Notes: a model not told the origin generated them from the sequence alone. A DNA stretch of 64,000 nt from Cytophagales bacterium (GCA_033344775.1 JAWPMT010000002.1:1041021-1105020); one strand, 5' to 3'. Counted from the stretch's first letter, positions 24,181 to 33,740 are shown. Numbers and translations: made by a program.

Positions 24181-26359
24181 AATTACTGATAAATTGTGCG
24201 TATAAACCTTCTTGTTTCATCAACGATGCATGATCTCCTTGTTCGGCCAGTTGCCCTTTATCGATCACCAGGATCTGATCGCAGTTTTTCAAGGTGTACA
24301 ATCGATGTGCTATGGATATGATGGTTTTGCCCCCAAATTGTTCATGAACATTTTTCATGATTTTTTTCTCTGTCTCAACATCTAGTGCGCTACTCGCTTC
24401 GTCCAAAATGATCAACTCCGGTGATGAGACAAATAGTCTTGCGAATGCTAATTTCAGCTGTTCTCCGCCAGACAGCTTGGTACCATTCTCACCAATGTGC
24501 GTGTTCAGCCCCAGGTACTGCGATCTCACGTAATCCATGAAATCCGCCTTTTCTATGGCGTCCAGTAATTGCTCTTCAGTAGCTTGGGGATTACCTAAGA
24601 GAATGTTTTCCCGAATCGATCCATCAAAAACAAAGACATCCTGAGGAATGACTCCCATGCGCTTTCGAAGTGAGGCTTCACTAATTGTTGTAATGTCTGA
24701 GCCGGACAACATTATTTCTCCCGTGTATTCGTCGTACAGTCTACTGATCAGCTTGATGAGCGTAGACTTTCCGGAACCATTTCTGCCTACAACTCCGACA
24801 AATGAACCCGGTGTGATTTCCAGGTTTAGAGACTCTAACGTATTGTTCTGATGGTTTTTGAGGTATTTAAATGTCAGGTCATTGATCTTGATTGCGATCG
24901 GAGCAGCGGGGAGTTGCACTCCGCCTTCCTTCAGGTCAATTTCCGGTTGTGACAGTACATCGTTAAGCTTATTGTACGATAACCTGAGTCTAACAAACAT
25001 GAATTGTAGATTGACCGTCCTGGCTACGGTCATAAATAAACGCATGAAGATGGCCGTAAAAGCAACATAACTACCAATCGATAAGGAGCCATCAAAAATA
25101 AGGTAGGCCCCGTACCAATACACAAAAACTTGTCCGGCAAACCATATGGACATGATCATCATGGTGTAGTTCAGATAAGTTCGTGTGATCTTGATCTCAC
25201 GATTCAGGCTCTTAGTATACTGATTACGCCACTTTTGGTACTTCAGGTATTCAATGCCAAGCAGGCGGGTGGCTTGTACGCCAAGCAATGTATCCAGAAA
25301 CATCCCCATCGATTTCATGCTTTCCTGAAAAGCTTGCTCATCCAGCCGCATGAGCTTAGGGTTCATCAGGGAAGTTAATAAGATGAACAGAACAAAAAAG
25401 ATCGCAGTACTATATCCCAATAGGGCATTGTAATTGATCAGGATCAGGATCAGAAAAATGGAGAAGAAGAAGTCAAGGATAGAACCAAGTGTGGCAGGGG
25501 TGATGATCTCCCTGAGTTTGAGGTTTTCCTGAAAGCGATTGATCAGGTCCTCTCTTTTGAACCGATCAAAGTAACTCAATTTCAAACGCACAAAATGCAA
25601 AAAGAATTTGCTAAAGAAACTTCGCTCAAAATTGATCCTGAACTGTGTAAGAATGAGGTCCCTGCCATGCATTAAGAGGATATTGGCAACTGTTAGGCTT
25701 GCGATGCCGAACAGGATGACATATAGCATCTTAATGTCCTTGTTTACCAGGACTTTATCAATGATGGTTTGGGTGAATATCGGTATGGTCAATTCACCAG
25801 CCATAATGAAGAGGGATCCGATCAATACATAGACGAGGTTCTTTTTTGAAGCCTCCAGTGAGGCGAGGTAGAATCTCTTGGCCAGGCTTTTCTCCTTAGC
25901 TCGCTGGGCTTCTACCAGCTCTGTTAGCTCATTATGTTTGAAAATGTCGGGTGTGGGCTCCAGTACAAGCCCAATCCCATTCCATTTTTCTTCAAACTCT
26001 TTTTTCGAGTAAACTCGCTTGCCATTTGCAGGATCAGCTACCCAGACTTTTTGTTCAGTAGCTTTATAAACAACCACAAAGTGATTTCCATCAAAGTGAG
26101 CAATGAATGGCAATGAGACTTGGGCAATGTGCTCATAACCCATTTGATAACCATCAGCTTCGAATCCAAAGCTTTGTGCGATCTGGGCTAATGTGTACAG
26201 GTCGATCCCTTCCTTGTTTACTTCGGCATATTCTGCAAGAAATCGCTTAATGTCATAATAGCCATAGAATTTGAATACCATAGCGAGACTGGTTGTTCCA
26301 CATTCCATCATTCCTGTCTGTCGTAGAATAGGAAAGGGTTTTTTAGGCCTGGTCATCAA
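24167..26359 (-). CDS. Peptidase-containing ABC exporter (C39 domain, PCAT) for double-glycine peptides
   Basis: Inner-membrane exporter of 730 residues that cleaves leaders after Gly-Gly and exports the core. The C39 peptidase (about 8-140) is intact: Gln 14 and Cys 20 in RQTGMMECGTTSLAMV, His 93 in GNHFVVVYK and Asp 109 in WVADPANG. Residues about 180-450 are the six-TM domain (YVLIGSLFIMAGELTIPIFT and others). The ATPase has Walker A GVVGRNGSGKSTLIKL, signature LSGGEQLKLAFARL, Walker B ELIILDEASSALD and the H-loop SIAHRL. It is translationally coupled with the HlyD adaptor and faces the six peptide genes, its obvious substrates. The receiver gene lies 77 nt upstream on the same strand. Confidence 0.95.
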   Translation of the reverse strand: MMTRPKKPFPILRQTGMMECGTTSLAMVFKFYGYYDIKRFLAEYAEVNKEGIDLYTLAQIAQSFGFEADGYQMGYEHIAQVSLPFIAHFDGNHFVVVYKATEQKVWVADPANGKRVYSKKEFEEKWNGIGLVLEPTPDIFKHNELTELVEAQRAKEKSLAKRFYLASLEASKKNLVYVLIGSLFIMAGELTIPIFTQTIIDKVLVNKDIKMLYVILFGIASLTVANILLMHGRDLILTQFRINFERSFFSKFFLHFVRLKLSYFDRFKREDLINRFQENLKLREIITPATLGSILDFFFSIFLILILINYNALLGYSTAIFFVLFILLTSLMNPKLMRLDEQAFQESMKSMGMFLDTLLGVQATRLLGIEYLKYQKWRNQYTKSLNREIKITRTYLNYTMMIMSIWFAGQVFVYWYGAYLIFDGSLSIGSYVAFTAIFMRLFMTVARTVNLQFMFVRLRLSYNKLNDVLSQPEIDLKEGGVQLPAAPIAIKINDLTFKYLKNHQNNTLESLNLEITPGSFVGVVGRNGSGKSTLIKLISRLYDEYTGEIMLSGSDITTISEASLRKRMGVIPQDVFVFDGSIRENILLGNPQATEEQLLDAIEKADFMDYVRSQYLGLNTHIGENGTKLSGGEQLKLAFARLFVSSPELIILDEASSALDVETEKKIMKNVHEQFGGKTIISIAHRLYTLKNCDQILVIDKGQLAEQGDHASLMKQEGLYAQFISNYVSF

Positions 26360-26436
26360 TCTTTAGTAGTTGTCAAATGTAATGGTATCCGAAGATATGA
26401 AGCCAAGATAATAACTAAATGGAAACCAATGAAGAT

Positions 26437-26796
26437 TTAACTCATTACATCCAGGACCTTTTGTCTCAACATATCAGGAGTACGTAAATCATTTTTACTG
26501 ATAAAGCCTGAAATATCAAGTTCAGAATCCTCGACTTCATATGCCTGTAGGTAACCTGAGATCATAATGATCTTGGGTAATTCATCCATGATCTCAAGGG
26601 ACTCGAATCCATCAAGATAAGGCATTTCATAATCGACGAACATCAGGTTTGGTTTTTGCTTCACAGCAGCCATCACACCATCTACTGGATTGGTAAAAGT
26701 AGCAAGCAGTTCCAGCTCCGGGATATCGGCTATCAATACCTGAAGCATTTTTAGGAACAAAGGGTCGTCATCGATCGCGATGCAGGTGTAGGTCAT
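26437..26796 (-). CDS. Stand-alone receiver-domain response regulator
   Basis: A 119-residue CheY-like receiver with no output domain. It has the acidic pocket (IAIDDDPLF), the phospho-acceptor Asp 55 in LMFVDYEMPYLDGFE, the Ser in IIMISGYL and the Lys in FISKNDL. It is the first gene of the operon receiver, exporter, adaptor, and the nearest possible partner for the two histidine kinases at 17366 and 19845, which lack receivers. With no DNA-binding domain it may act by protein contact or as a phosphorelay intermediate. Which kinase it serves is inference from the neighbourhood. Confidence 0.9.
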   Translation of the reverse strand: MTYTCIAIDDDPLFLKMLQVLIADIPELELLATFTNPVDGVMAAVKQKPNLMFVDYEMPYLDGFESLEIMDELPKIIMISGYLQAYEVEDSELDISGFISKNDLRTPDMLRQKVLDVMS

Positions 26797-27283
26797 GTAT
26801 GGCTCTCAAGTATTGAAGGTGGAAAGTTACTGTTTTGGTCCGATTTATTAGTGCAGGATCGATTATTTCCAATTAAATATGGGCCTATCTAACGTCGTTA
26901 AATACTGAGTATTCCGGGTGAGGAGGGGTTTATTCCTGCTGATGTGTTTCGAATGCAACCGCTCCGATAAAAAGAGAGAGATTTGAGGTTCAGTTTGGAA
27001 TTAATGAAATTGAAGATACAGCTGTATGGCTGACCATGTGATTTGGAGCCAGCTATGTTACTGATTTAAGGATTATTGATACGAAAGATGATCAAACAGT
27101 GAGACCCTTCTACTTCTAGTTGAAGGGTTTTTTTATGTATTTTAATTAATTCATCTTAAGATTGAAGTATGGTTATGTAAATCGCTCATTTATAGTGTTT
27201 TAAATTTTTTCAGTAATATCTTGGATGTTATTCTAAGTTTTGTATTTATTTGTGATAACCTAAAACCTAATAAAAAAGAGCCA
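26797..27283. other. Gene-free stretch holding an orphan terminator
   Basis: About 490 nt between the receiver gene (minus) and a small plus-strand gene. It should hold the promoter of the exporter operon. ORFs are short and unconvincing (for example 14 codons from the ATG in GATGTGTTTCGAATGC). A plus-strand hairpin terminator at 27104-27134 has no annotated gene before it. Confidence 0.5.
27104..27134 (+). terminator. Rho-independent terminator without a known upstream gene
   Basis: 7-bp stem ACCCTTC (27104-27110) with GAAGGGT (27122-27128), followed by a run of seven T. It is oriented for plus-strand transcripts, but the preceding gene is on the minus strand, so it may end a small RNA or very short gene in 26820-27100. 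Confidence 0.7.
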
Positions 27284-27475
27284 ATGAATTTACCAGCTTC
27301 TATAGAGGCGTTTCTGGATGAGATCCGAAAAGACCTTGAAAGCTACGAATCCAGTGATGTGATCGCCTGTGCCAAAAAAGTGTATCAGCACCTTGAGAAA
27401 AGTGCCGGAGACTCCAGTGCCCAACTTGAAAGGCGTTTTATGGTACAGGGCATTATCACCCAGTATTCTGCTTGA
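27284..27475 (+). CDS. Small helical protein of unknown function
   Basis: A 63-residue protein, predicted all-helical and charged (SIEAFLDEIRKDLESYESSD, CAKKVYQHLEKS). The ATG at 27284 is chosen because the upstream in-frame extension reads like untranslated DNA. It is convergent with the S9 peptidase gene, with 13 nt between stops. The family is unknown; the start MNLP recalls the enzyme at 52677 but the rest does not align. Confidence 0.55.
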   Translation: MNLPASIEAFLDEIRKDLESYESSDVIACAKKVYQHLEKSAGDSSAQLERRFMVQGIITQYSA

Positions 27476-27488
27476 ACTGTACCCGAAT

Positions 27489-29540
27489 TTACTTTTCTAA
27501 TTTTCTATTGAAAAATTCAGCGGTAGCCTGATAAGCATCAAGCCAATTCTGATGTAAGAGGAAGCCATGGACTTCATCGGGGAATATCAATTGTTCGAAT
27601 TCCACGTTGTTGCGTCTGAGGGCTTCTGCAATATCTACGGTTTCTCTAAAAGGTACGTTTCGGTCATCGTCTCCGTGAATCAATAACACTGGGGCTTCCC
27701 AGCTTTGAACATGTGCGATCGGCGAGGAATCATAGGCTAGTTTTGCGAACTTTGATCGTTTCAAGGGGTCGTAGGAAGGGATGAAGTTTTTGATGATGAT
27801 GTTCCAGTCGTGGGCCCCATGAATATCTACGCCGGCGGCAAACATGTCAGGGGCTTTGATTAATCCCCATGCGGTAAGGTATCCACCATAGGATCCTCCC
27901 CATAATCCCAGCCGTTTTGCATCGATATCGTTTCTGGCCTGTAAGTACTTTCCCGCGGCAATCACGTCTTTTACTTCACTAGCTCCGGTTGCACCATATG
28001 CAAGTGCTTCACGGAATTCCATGCCATACCCGATACCACTGCGGTAATTGACAGATAAGACCATATATCCAAGGCTAGCTAAATATTGATTTTGGGCATA
28101 AGCATAGTGATAATAACCTCGATGATGAAAACCCATGAGCATTTGCCGTCTTGATCCTCCGTGAAAGAACAGGAGGCCCGGATACTGTTTGTTAGGGTCA
28201 TAATTACTGGGCTTGAACAATTGTGCATGGATTTCCATGCCATCTTCTGCTTTGAAGATCACTTGCTCGGGTTGCACAAGTTGACTTGAACGATAATTGT
28301 CATTAGCGTCAGATAATGGTTCAATACTTTTCTTTTCGAGTTTAACGACCGATGCAGGCTGCGTTCCTGTAGAAGCGATGGCCACCACTTGATCTTTTAT
28401 GGCAACTGGTCCCCATTCTACTCCAGTACCTTTCGATAATTGGGTCGTTTTACCAGAGCTTATTTCCGTTTTCCAGATGTGCTGACGGTCTATGTCTTCT
28501 TGATTGCTAGAGTAATACATAGATTTTCCTTGTGGCCCCATGGATACGAATTGTACTTCGAATTCTCCATCGGTCAGTCTCTGAACTTTTCCCGATGCTA
28601 CGTCCACGGAGAACAAATTGGTCCAGCCATATTTTTCCCACGGGTAGACAATTTGATTGTCAGCGCTCCAAAAAATCTGATTACTGGCGCTAATCGATCG
28701 ATAGACACTTCCTGCGCCTTCGTCTGCTTTCCATACCTGCGTTGATTCTCCTTTATTAACATCAGCCACCCAGATGGACCAGGGAAGGCCGCTGCGGTGC
28801 GGTTCGAAGATGAGTTTTTCTCGTTCGTTGGGTATTTTGACATACGCCAATTGTTTTCCATCAGGAGACCATACAGGATGTCGGTCATGATCCACCGATG
28901 GGTTGAGGTAGTTCAGTGCTTTACTTGCTAAATCATAAACGCCTAAAAATGAGTGATCTCCTCGACTACTGACGAAGGCTAATCGATTGCCTTCAGGGGA
29001 CCAACAAAGGGTGTTGCAGCTTGCACGTGTATGGAAGAGCTGGGTAGGTTTTTCTTTGCTACTAAGGTCAACTGTCCAAACTTTTCCACCTTTCACAAAC
29101 GCCATGGTATTTCCTTTAGGCGAAAGCATAGGAGAATTCCCTCTTGTAATCAAGCTGTCGATCGCAGATTCGAAGTAGACCACTCGGATTTCTCGGTTTA
29201 CACCTGAACTGATCAAGGCAGGGTTGGCGAATTCTCCCCGTCGGTTCGGACCGGAACCTTTGACATATACCAGTGCATTTTCATCATTGGTAAAAGTCAG
29301 ATTGGACAAAGGCTGACCATCGTCCAATTCAAAGTAAGTCACTTGTTTTGCTTCCAGATTTGGTGTGGTGGCAATCCAGATGTTTCGGACACCTTCCTTG
29401 TTTTCTACCCAGGCTACATTAGTGGCAGAAGGAGAACGAACCAGATCTGATGCAAAGGAATAGGAGAGGAAGTCTTTCAATTCCTGAGCATTGGCCCAAA
29501 TTCCGGTTGAAAGGAATAGGATCAGTAGTGATTTTTTCAT
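27489..29540 (-). CDS. S9 family prolyl oligopeptidase / dipeptidyl peptidase
   Basis: Secreted serine peptidase of 683 residues. A signal peptide (residues 1-18, ending WANAQ) precedes a beta-propeller (about 25-400) with PD40-like blades (WSPEGNRLAFVSSRG, HPVWSPDGKQLAYVKIP) that gates access to the active site. The catalytic alpha/beta-hydrolase domain (about 420-683) has the nucleophile Ser 550 in GGSYGGYLTAWG, Asp near 626 in HGDDDRNVPF and His 658 in DEVHGF. All triad residues are present, so it should be active on short peptides in the periplasm. Monocistronic. Confidence 0.93.
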   Translation of the reverse strand: MKKSLLILFLSTGIWANAQELKDFLSYSFASDLVRSPSATNVAWVENKEGVRNIWIATTPNLEAKQVTYFELDDGQPLSNLTFTNDENALVYVKGSGPNRRGEFANPALISSGVNREIRVVYFESAIDSLITRGNSPMLSPKGNTMAFVKGGKVWTVDLSSKEKPTQLFHTRASCNTLCWSPEGNRLAFVSSRGDHSFLGVYDLASKALNYLNPSVDHDRHPVWSPDGKQLAYVKIPNEREKLIFEPHRSGLPWSIWVADVNKGESTQVWKADEGAGSVYRSISASNQIFWSADNQIVYPWEKYGWTNLFSVDVASGKVQRLTDGEFEVQFVSMGPQGKSMYYSSNQEDIDRQHIWKTEISSGKTTQLSKGTGVEWGPVAIKDQVVAIASTGTQPASVVKLEKKSIEPLSDANDNYRSSQLVQPEQVIFKAEDGMEIHAQLFKPSNYDPNKQYPGLLFFHGGSRRQMLMGFHHRGYYHYAYAQNQYLASLGYMVLSVNYRSGIGYGMEFREALAYGATGASEVKDVIAAGKYLQARNDIDAKRLGLWGGSYGGYLTAWGLIKAPDMFAAGVDIHGAHDWNIIIKNFIPSYDPLKRSKFAKLAYDSSPIAHVQSWEAPVLLIHGDDDRNVPFRETVDIAEALRRNNVEFEQLIFPDEVHGFLLHQNWLDAYQATAEFFNRKLEK

Positions 29541-29693
29541 AAGGGAGGTCGATTGAGGTATCAGATTAAAGATACATGATCTGGTGAAAATTGGTCAGAT
29601 TAACCTAAAACCTCCTCGGAAGTGACCTCACAAACTTTTAAGTAACGACAGTGCTGTTTGAGAAGACTCAAACGATGGCTTCAGTGAAAGCTT

Positions 29694-30440
29694 CTAGATT
29701 CCGAAGGGATAAAACCGGATAAAGAAATTCATCGCGAGGTTGCTGTCTGCCAGCGTACGTCCATAACCGGGGATGGTATACACTTCAATGACTTCCGGGT
29801 TAGAAGGATCTCCGAAACGATCACGGTCCAGTAAGAATCGCCACCTAAGCTGTAATCCGATGCGAAACATGCGATTGAGTGGAGACTCTGGAACGGATTT
29901 ACGCAGCTTTAATTGTCCGACGGAAGTCAGTACTCCGGAAATCCAGGTTGCAGATAGGTTTTGTCTTTGAAAGGAGTCAGTAAATTCTGTAGAAAGGTTA
30001 TCTGTGGGATCGATGGTATAAGTACCTTCATCGTCGAATTGACTGCTGGCATAGCGGAAACCAATGCCAATACGATTACCAGGTGTGTTGAAGGGAAACG
30101 AAAACCCCATTCCGGCTCGGTAATAGCTCCCTGTCGAATTGTAAGTGCCATTTTCAATCGCCTGATTGGAGGATTTATCCCAGAAACCGTATTCTCCGAC
30201 TAATTCAATGTTTTCAACGATTTCCAGCACTACACCGCCCTCTATTTTATTTTCAAAATCAAATGGCAGGGTCAATACCTTGCCGTAATCGATGTGGAAT
30301 CCCAGATTAAATGTTTTTTTTCCAGGAGAATCTTCCGCAGCAACACTATCAGTCGCAGCAACTGTCAGACTATCACTTTCCTGCGCCAGGGTGCAGAATA
30401 CGCAGCCACTAAAAAGAACAATAGATAGTAGTAGTCGCAT
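29694..30440 (-). CDS. DUF6048-like outer-membrane protein
   Basis: About 248 residues from the Met at 30440, which gives a signal peptide (MRLLLSIVLFSGCVFCTLAQ); a longer in-frame start at 30536 would place 32 unlikely residues before it. The mature protein is a small beta-barrel: FNLGFHIDYGKVL, VVLEIVENIELVGEYGFWD, YYRAGMGFSFPF, RIGIGFRYASSQFDDEGTY, ending FFIRFYPFGI. This fits DUF6048, which in Bacteroidota lies next to a DUF6452 lipoprotein gene, as here. Overlaps the upstream DUF6452 gene by 32 nt. Confidence 0.75.
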   Translation of the reverse strand: MRLLLSIVLFSGCVFCTLAQESDSLTVAATDSVAAEDSPGKKTFNLGFHIDYGKVLTLPFDFENKIEGGVVLEIVENIELVGEYGFWDKSSNQAIENGTYNSTGSYYRAGMGFSFPFNTPGNRIGIGFRYASSQFDDEGTYTIDPTDNLSTEFTDSFQRQNLSATWISGVLTSVGQLKLRKSVPESPLNRMFRIGLQLRWRFLLDRDRFGDPSNPEVIEVYTIPGYGRTLADSNLAMNFFIRFYPFGI

Positions 30441-31131
30441 TTGTATTATTGGTTTCAGGATCAACCCGGACTGAATCAAATGAGGTCGTTGTATAGGCAA
30501 TGTTCTCGGCACCCACCAGTATGTTCCTTCGGGCACTTTGCGAAGTAGAGGTAGTGTAGGTAACCGTTAGGTCGTATTCCATTGATGCAATGGAAAAGGC
30601 ATAGCTGATAGCAGCATTATTCGGATCCAGAGGTAGCTTGTAGGCAGTTGCAGAATCCGCGAAGGTCTGAAAGGTACCTGTTTCAATATTCGTTACCGTA
30701 TCCACCAATAAGTTTCCACTCTCTACCGTTGCAATGATGGAGGTAAGGTCCGATCGTTCCGTATTTAAACTGTTTTGTGATTCAGCATTACTGGTTAGTA
30801 ACTGATTATTGGCTTCAATTTTATTGGCCGTAGCCATAGAGTCGTCACGTAATTCGATCATGCCACGTGCAATTCTGGCGGTTAGCGAATCCAGCAAGGA
30901 ATCTAAAGTCACATTGGATGCTGTCAGCGATGTTGCCATGGTTTGCAGTTCCGTCAGAGAAGCATCAATGGCCCCCAAATCCGTATTTAAGGTGTCCAGT
31001 GAAGTCTGATTGAGGAATACGAATGAAACCCGCGGCGCGTCCACGGTTGTGACACATTCTTCACAATCGTTACATCCCCATACGAGGAGCAACAAGACCA
31101 TACTAAACCAACCTAATTTCTTAATGATCAT
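30409..31131 (-). CDS. DUF6452-like lipoprotein
   Basis: A 240-residue lipoprotein: MIIKKLGWFSMVLLLLVWGC, with cysteine 20 as the lipid site and further cysteines in CNDCEECVTT. The mid region (about 60-130) is a long coiled-coil-like insertion (LGAIDASLTELQTMATSLTA, ARGMIELRDDS), and the C-terminal part is beta-rich (YDLTVTYTTSTSQSARRN). The start (C-x-x-C near the N-terminus, then PRVSFVFLNQ) and its place between priA and the DUF6048 gene support the DUF6452 assignment. The insertion is longer than I would expect for the family. Confidence 0.65.
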   Translation of the reverse strand: MIIKKLGWFSMVLLLLVWGCNDCEECVTTVDAPRVSFVFLNQTSLDTLNTDLGAIDASLTELQTMATSLTASNVTLDSLLDSLTARIARGMIELRDDSMATANKIEANNQLLTSNAESQNSLNTERSDLTSIIATVESGNLLVDTVTNIETGTFQTFADSATAYKLPLDPNNAAISYAFSIASMEYDLTVTYTTSTSQSARRNILVGAENIAYTTTSFDSVRVDPETNNTNATTTIYCSF

Positions 31132-33596
31132 ATTGGATCTACATCGAAGTGTACCCTGACACTTTTAAACGACTGCAAAGCTAATAACGTATCCCTACTT
31201 GACTTTAAAAATTCGCGGACTCCTGGCAGGTTGATGCCTTCTTTTTCCAAACGAATCACCAGTTGGAACCGATAGTAATTCCGAATCTTGGAGATTGTTG
31301 GTTCAATAGGAGGCGAACTTCTCTCACCCAATTGTTTTCGAAGGAAGAAACTAAGCTGATCAGCTGCTTCGTAAGCCGTCTGTTTGTCTTTATGTCTTAT
31401 CGTAACCTGAATCAAGCGGTAGAAGGGAGGATAGCGGAACTTGTGGCGTTCTTTCATCTCATCGTGGTAGAACCCTTCATAATCCTCTTGTTGGATCTGA
31501 GTCAGTAACTTTAATGAAGGATCATTGGTTTGTACGATGACCCTACCGCGTTCCAGTTTTCGACCTGCACGGCCACCTACCTGGGTTAGCAACTGATATG
31601 CACGTTCATGAGATCGAAAATCGGGAAAATGAATGATCCGATCGGCATCAAAAATGCCAACAAGTTCTACCCGTTCGAAATCCAGTCCTTTACTGATCAT
31701 CTGCGTGCCAACCAAAACGTCAATTTCTCGACGTTCGAATCGGTCAATGATGTCCTGATAGGCATATTTACTCCGCGTGCTGTCCAGGTCCATACGTTGG
31801 ATCCTTACCTCAGGGAGTAGGATACTAAGTTCTTCTTCTATCTTCTCCGTGCCCAGTCCCACGGTTTTTAAGCTTCTCTCACCACAGGATGCACAAGTTT
31901 CAACCATGGATTCTTTGTAGCCGCAGTAGTGACAGTTTAGCGTATTGGCGTAAATGTGATAGGTGAGGCTCACGGAGCAGTTTGGGCACTTGGGAGTATG
32001 TCCGCAACTTTCACACATGACCACCGGAGCATATCCACGTCGATTCTGGAAAAGAATGCCTTGTTTTTCCCGGCCAATCACTTCTTGCAATTCATTGAGC
32101 AATCGGGAAGAAAAGCTGCCTTTGATGGTTTTGCGTTTTCGCTCATCGGTCAGGTCGACCAGTTGGTAAATGGGCTTGGGCTGATCACTGAAGCGTTCAT
32201 TGAGTTCGATCAGTGCGTATTTGCCACTTCTGGCATTGGTATAAGTTTCAAGAGAAGGAGTAGCTGTTCCAAGCAAGATCTTTGCATCCAGTTGATGGGC
32301 AAGATAGATGGCTGCATCTCTTGCATGATATCGGGGTGCCGGATCGTGCTGTTTAAAAGAAGATTCATGTTCTTCATCGACGATGATCAATTCGACATTG
32401 GTCATGGGAAGGAATACTGCACTGCGCACTCCAATGATAAAGTCAAATTCTCCTTTAAGGCACTTCTTCCACACTTCCATTCGTTCCGTATCTGAAAAAC
32501 GGGAGTGGTAGATGCCAAAACGATTGCCGAAGATTTTTCTGAACCGTCCTATGATCTGAGTGGTGAGTGCAATCTCCGGCAACAGATACAACACCCGACC
32601 ACCTTGCTCGATGACCTGATGAATCAGCGACATGTAGATTTCCGTCTTACCACTTCCGGTAACCCCTTTTAACAATACAGTACGCTGGGTTTCAAAGGCA
32701 GTCAGGATCTGATCTCTTTTCAATCCCTGGATGTCCGACAATTCGGGTAAAGGCCCGATATTCAGAGAATTATATCCGAAGCGATCTACGATCTCATCCC
32801 ATTCTTCGAAAACACCATTCTTGATCAATGTCTGAAGAGAAGAAGGACTGACACCTTCTTTGATCATCTCCGGTTTACTGGCACCCAGAAGGTTTTGAGA
32901 AGGGTCTTGTAATACAGGCACATCTCGCAGGTACATGACCAATGCATCAATTTGCTTGGTTCGTCGCTCCAGCTGTTGCAGTAGCTCGTCTAATTGGGCT
33001 TCTTGCAGGTACGGTTGGGTGAGTCGTATCCGTTTTTCCCTTTTAGGCGTGTACTTGTCTTTCAGTTTTTCCAATAATTGGATCAGGCCCCGTTCTTGCA
33101 ATGACTTGATCAATTTGATTGGCTGTTCCAGCCCCGTGAGTTTACGGACATCATTAATGTGCAGGTCTTTGTCTTCCAACTTCCGTAGGATCCATTCCTC
33201 TTTTTCGGTCAGAATATAGAGGTCAGGTTCAGCATTGGGTGCCAGAGAAATGAACGCCTCTGAAGACAGCTTAAAGCCAGATGGTAATGCTGCTTGAAGG
33301 GTTTCGCCTAGTGTACAGAGGTAGTATTCAGCGATCCATTCGTAAAACAAGAACTGATCTTCCGATACAAGCGGCTCCAGGTCCAGGGCATCTATGATGG
33401 GTTTGATCCGAGAGAGGTGGTCTTGTTTCTCGACAATCCTCCTGATCACACCCGTGTGAAATTGGGTTTTACCAAATGAAACAACTACCCGGTGGCCCGG
33501 TTGCGCATAGTCTGCAAATTCGTCTGGGACTGAATAAGTAAATGTTCCCGGAAGGGGCAATGGCAGTATAACTTCGACGTAGATCAACGACAGCAA
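31128..33596 (-). CDS. priA: Primosomal protein N' (PriA helicase)
   Basis: Replication-restart DNA helicase of 822 residues that reloads the replisome at stalled forks. The N-terminal 3'-DNA-binding domain reads VEVILPLPLPGTFTYSVPDE and VVVSFGKTQFHTGVI. The helicase core has Walker A LLKGVTGSGKTEIYM and DEEH in LIIVDEEHESSF. Two paired zinc sites are complete: CESCGHTPKCPNC and CHYCGYKESMVETCASC. The C-terminal helicase half has VLVGTQMISKGLDF and QVGGRAGR. Length and all motifs are usual for the family. It overlaps the downstream DUF6452 gene by 4 nt. Confidence 0.97.
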   Translation of the reverse strand: MLSLIYVEVILPLPLPGTFTYSVPDEFADYAQPGHRVVVSFGKTQFHTGVIRRIVEKQDHLSRIKPIIDALDLEPLVSEDQFLFYEWIAEYYLCTLGETLQAALPSGFKLSSEAFISLAPNAEPDLYILTEKEEWILRKLEDKDLHINDVRKLTGLEQPIKLIKSLQERGLIQLLEKLKDKYTPKREKRIRLTQPYLQEAQLDELLQQLERRTKQIDALVMYLRDVPVLQDPSQNLLGASKPEMIKEGVSPSSLQTLIKNGVFEEWDEIVDRFGYNSLNIGPLPELSDIQGLKRDQILTAFETQRTVLLKGVTGSGKTEIYMSLIHQVIEQGGRVLYLLPEIALTTQIIGRFRKIFGNRFGIYHSRFSDTERMEVWKKCLKGEFDFIIGVRSAVFLPMTNVELIIVDEEHESSFKQHDPAPRYHARDAAIYLAHQLDAKILLGTATPSLETYTNARSGKYALIELNERFSDQPKPIYQLVDLTDERKRKTIKGSFSSRLLNELQEVIGREKQGILFQNRRGYAPVVMCESCGHTPKCPNCSVSLTYHIYANTLNCHYCGYKESMVETCASCGERSLKTVGLGTEKIEEELSILLPEVRIQRMDLDSTRSKYAYQDIIDRFERREIDVLVGTQMISKGLDFERVELVGIFDADRIIHFPDFRSHERAYQLLTQVGGRAGRKLERGRVIVQTNDPSLKLLTQIQQEDYEGFYHDEMKERHKFRYPPFYRLIQVTIRHKDKQTAYEAADQLSFFLRKQLGERSSPPIEPTISKIRNYYRFQLVIRLEKEGINLPGVREFLKSSRDTLLALQSFKSVRVHFDVDPI

Positions 33597-33740
33597 AACA
33601 AGGTCAATGGGGGGGGATCACAAAATGAAAACCCATCTAACTCATCTTTTTTATTAAAATTGACTTCAAATGAGATCACTTCATAGACTTAACCCATTTC
33701 GGCACAATTTTAGTTTCAATCACGATACACACTAGACAAA

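Noticed and set aside
27284-27475. Homology of the 63-residue protein with the start of the CDO-methyltransferase fusion
   Set aside because: Only the first four residues (MNLP) agree; the helices do not align.
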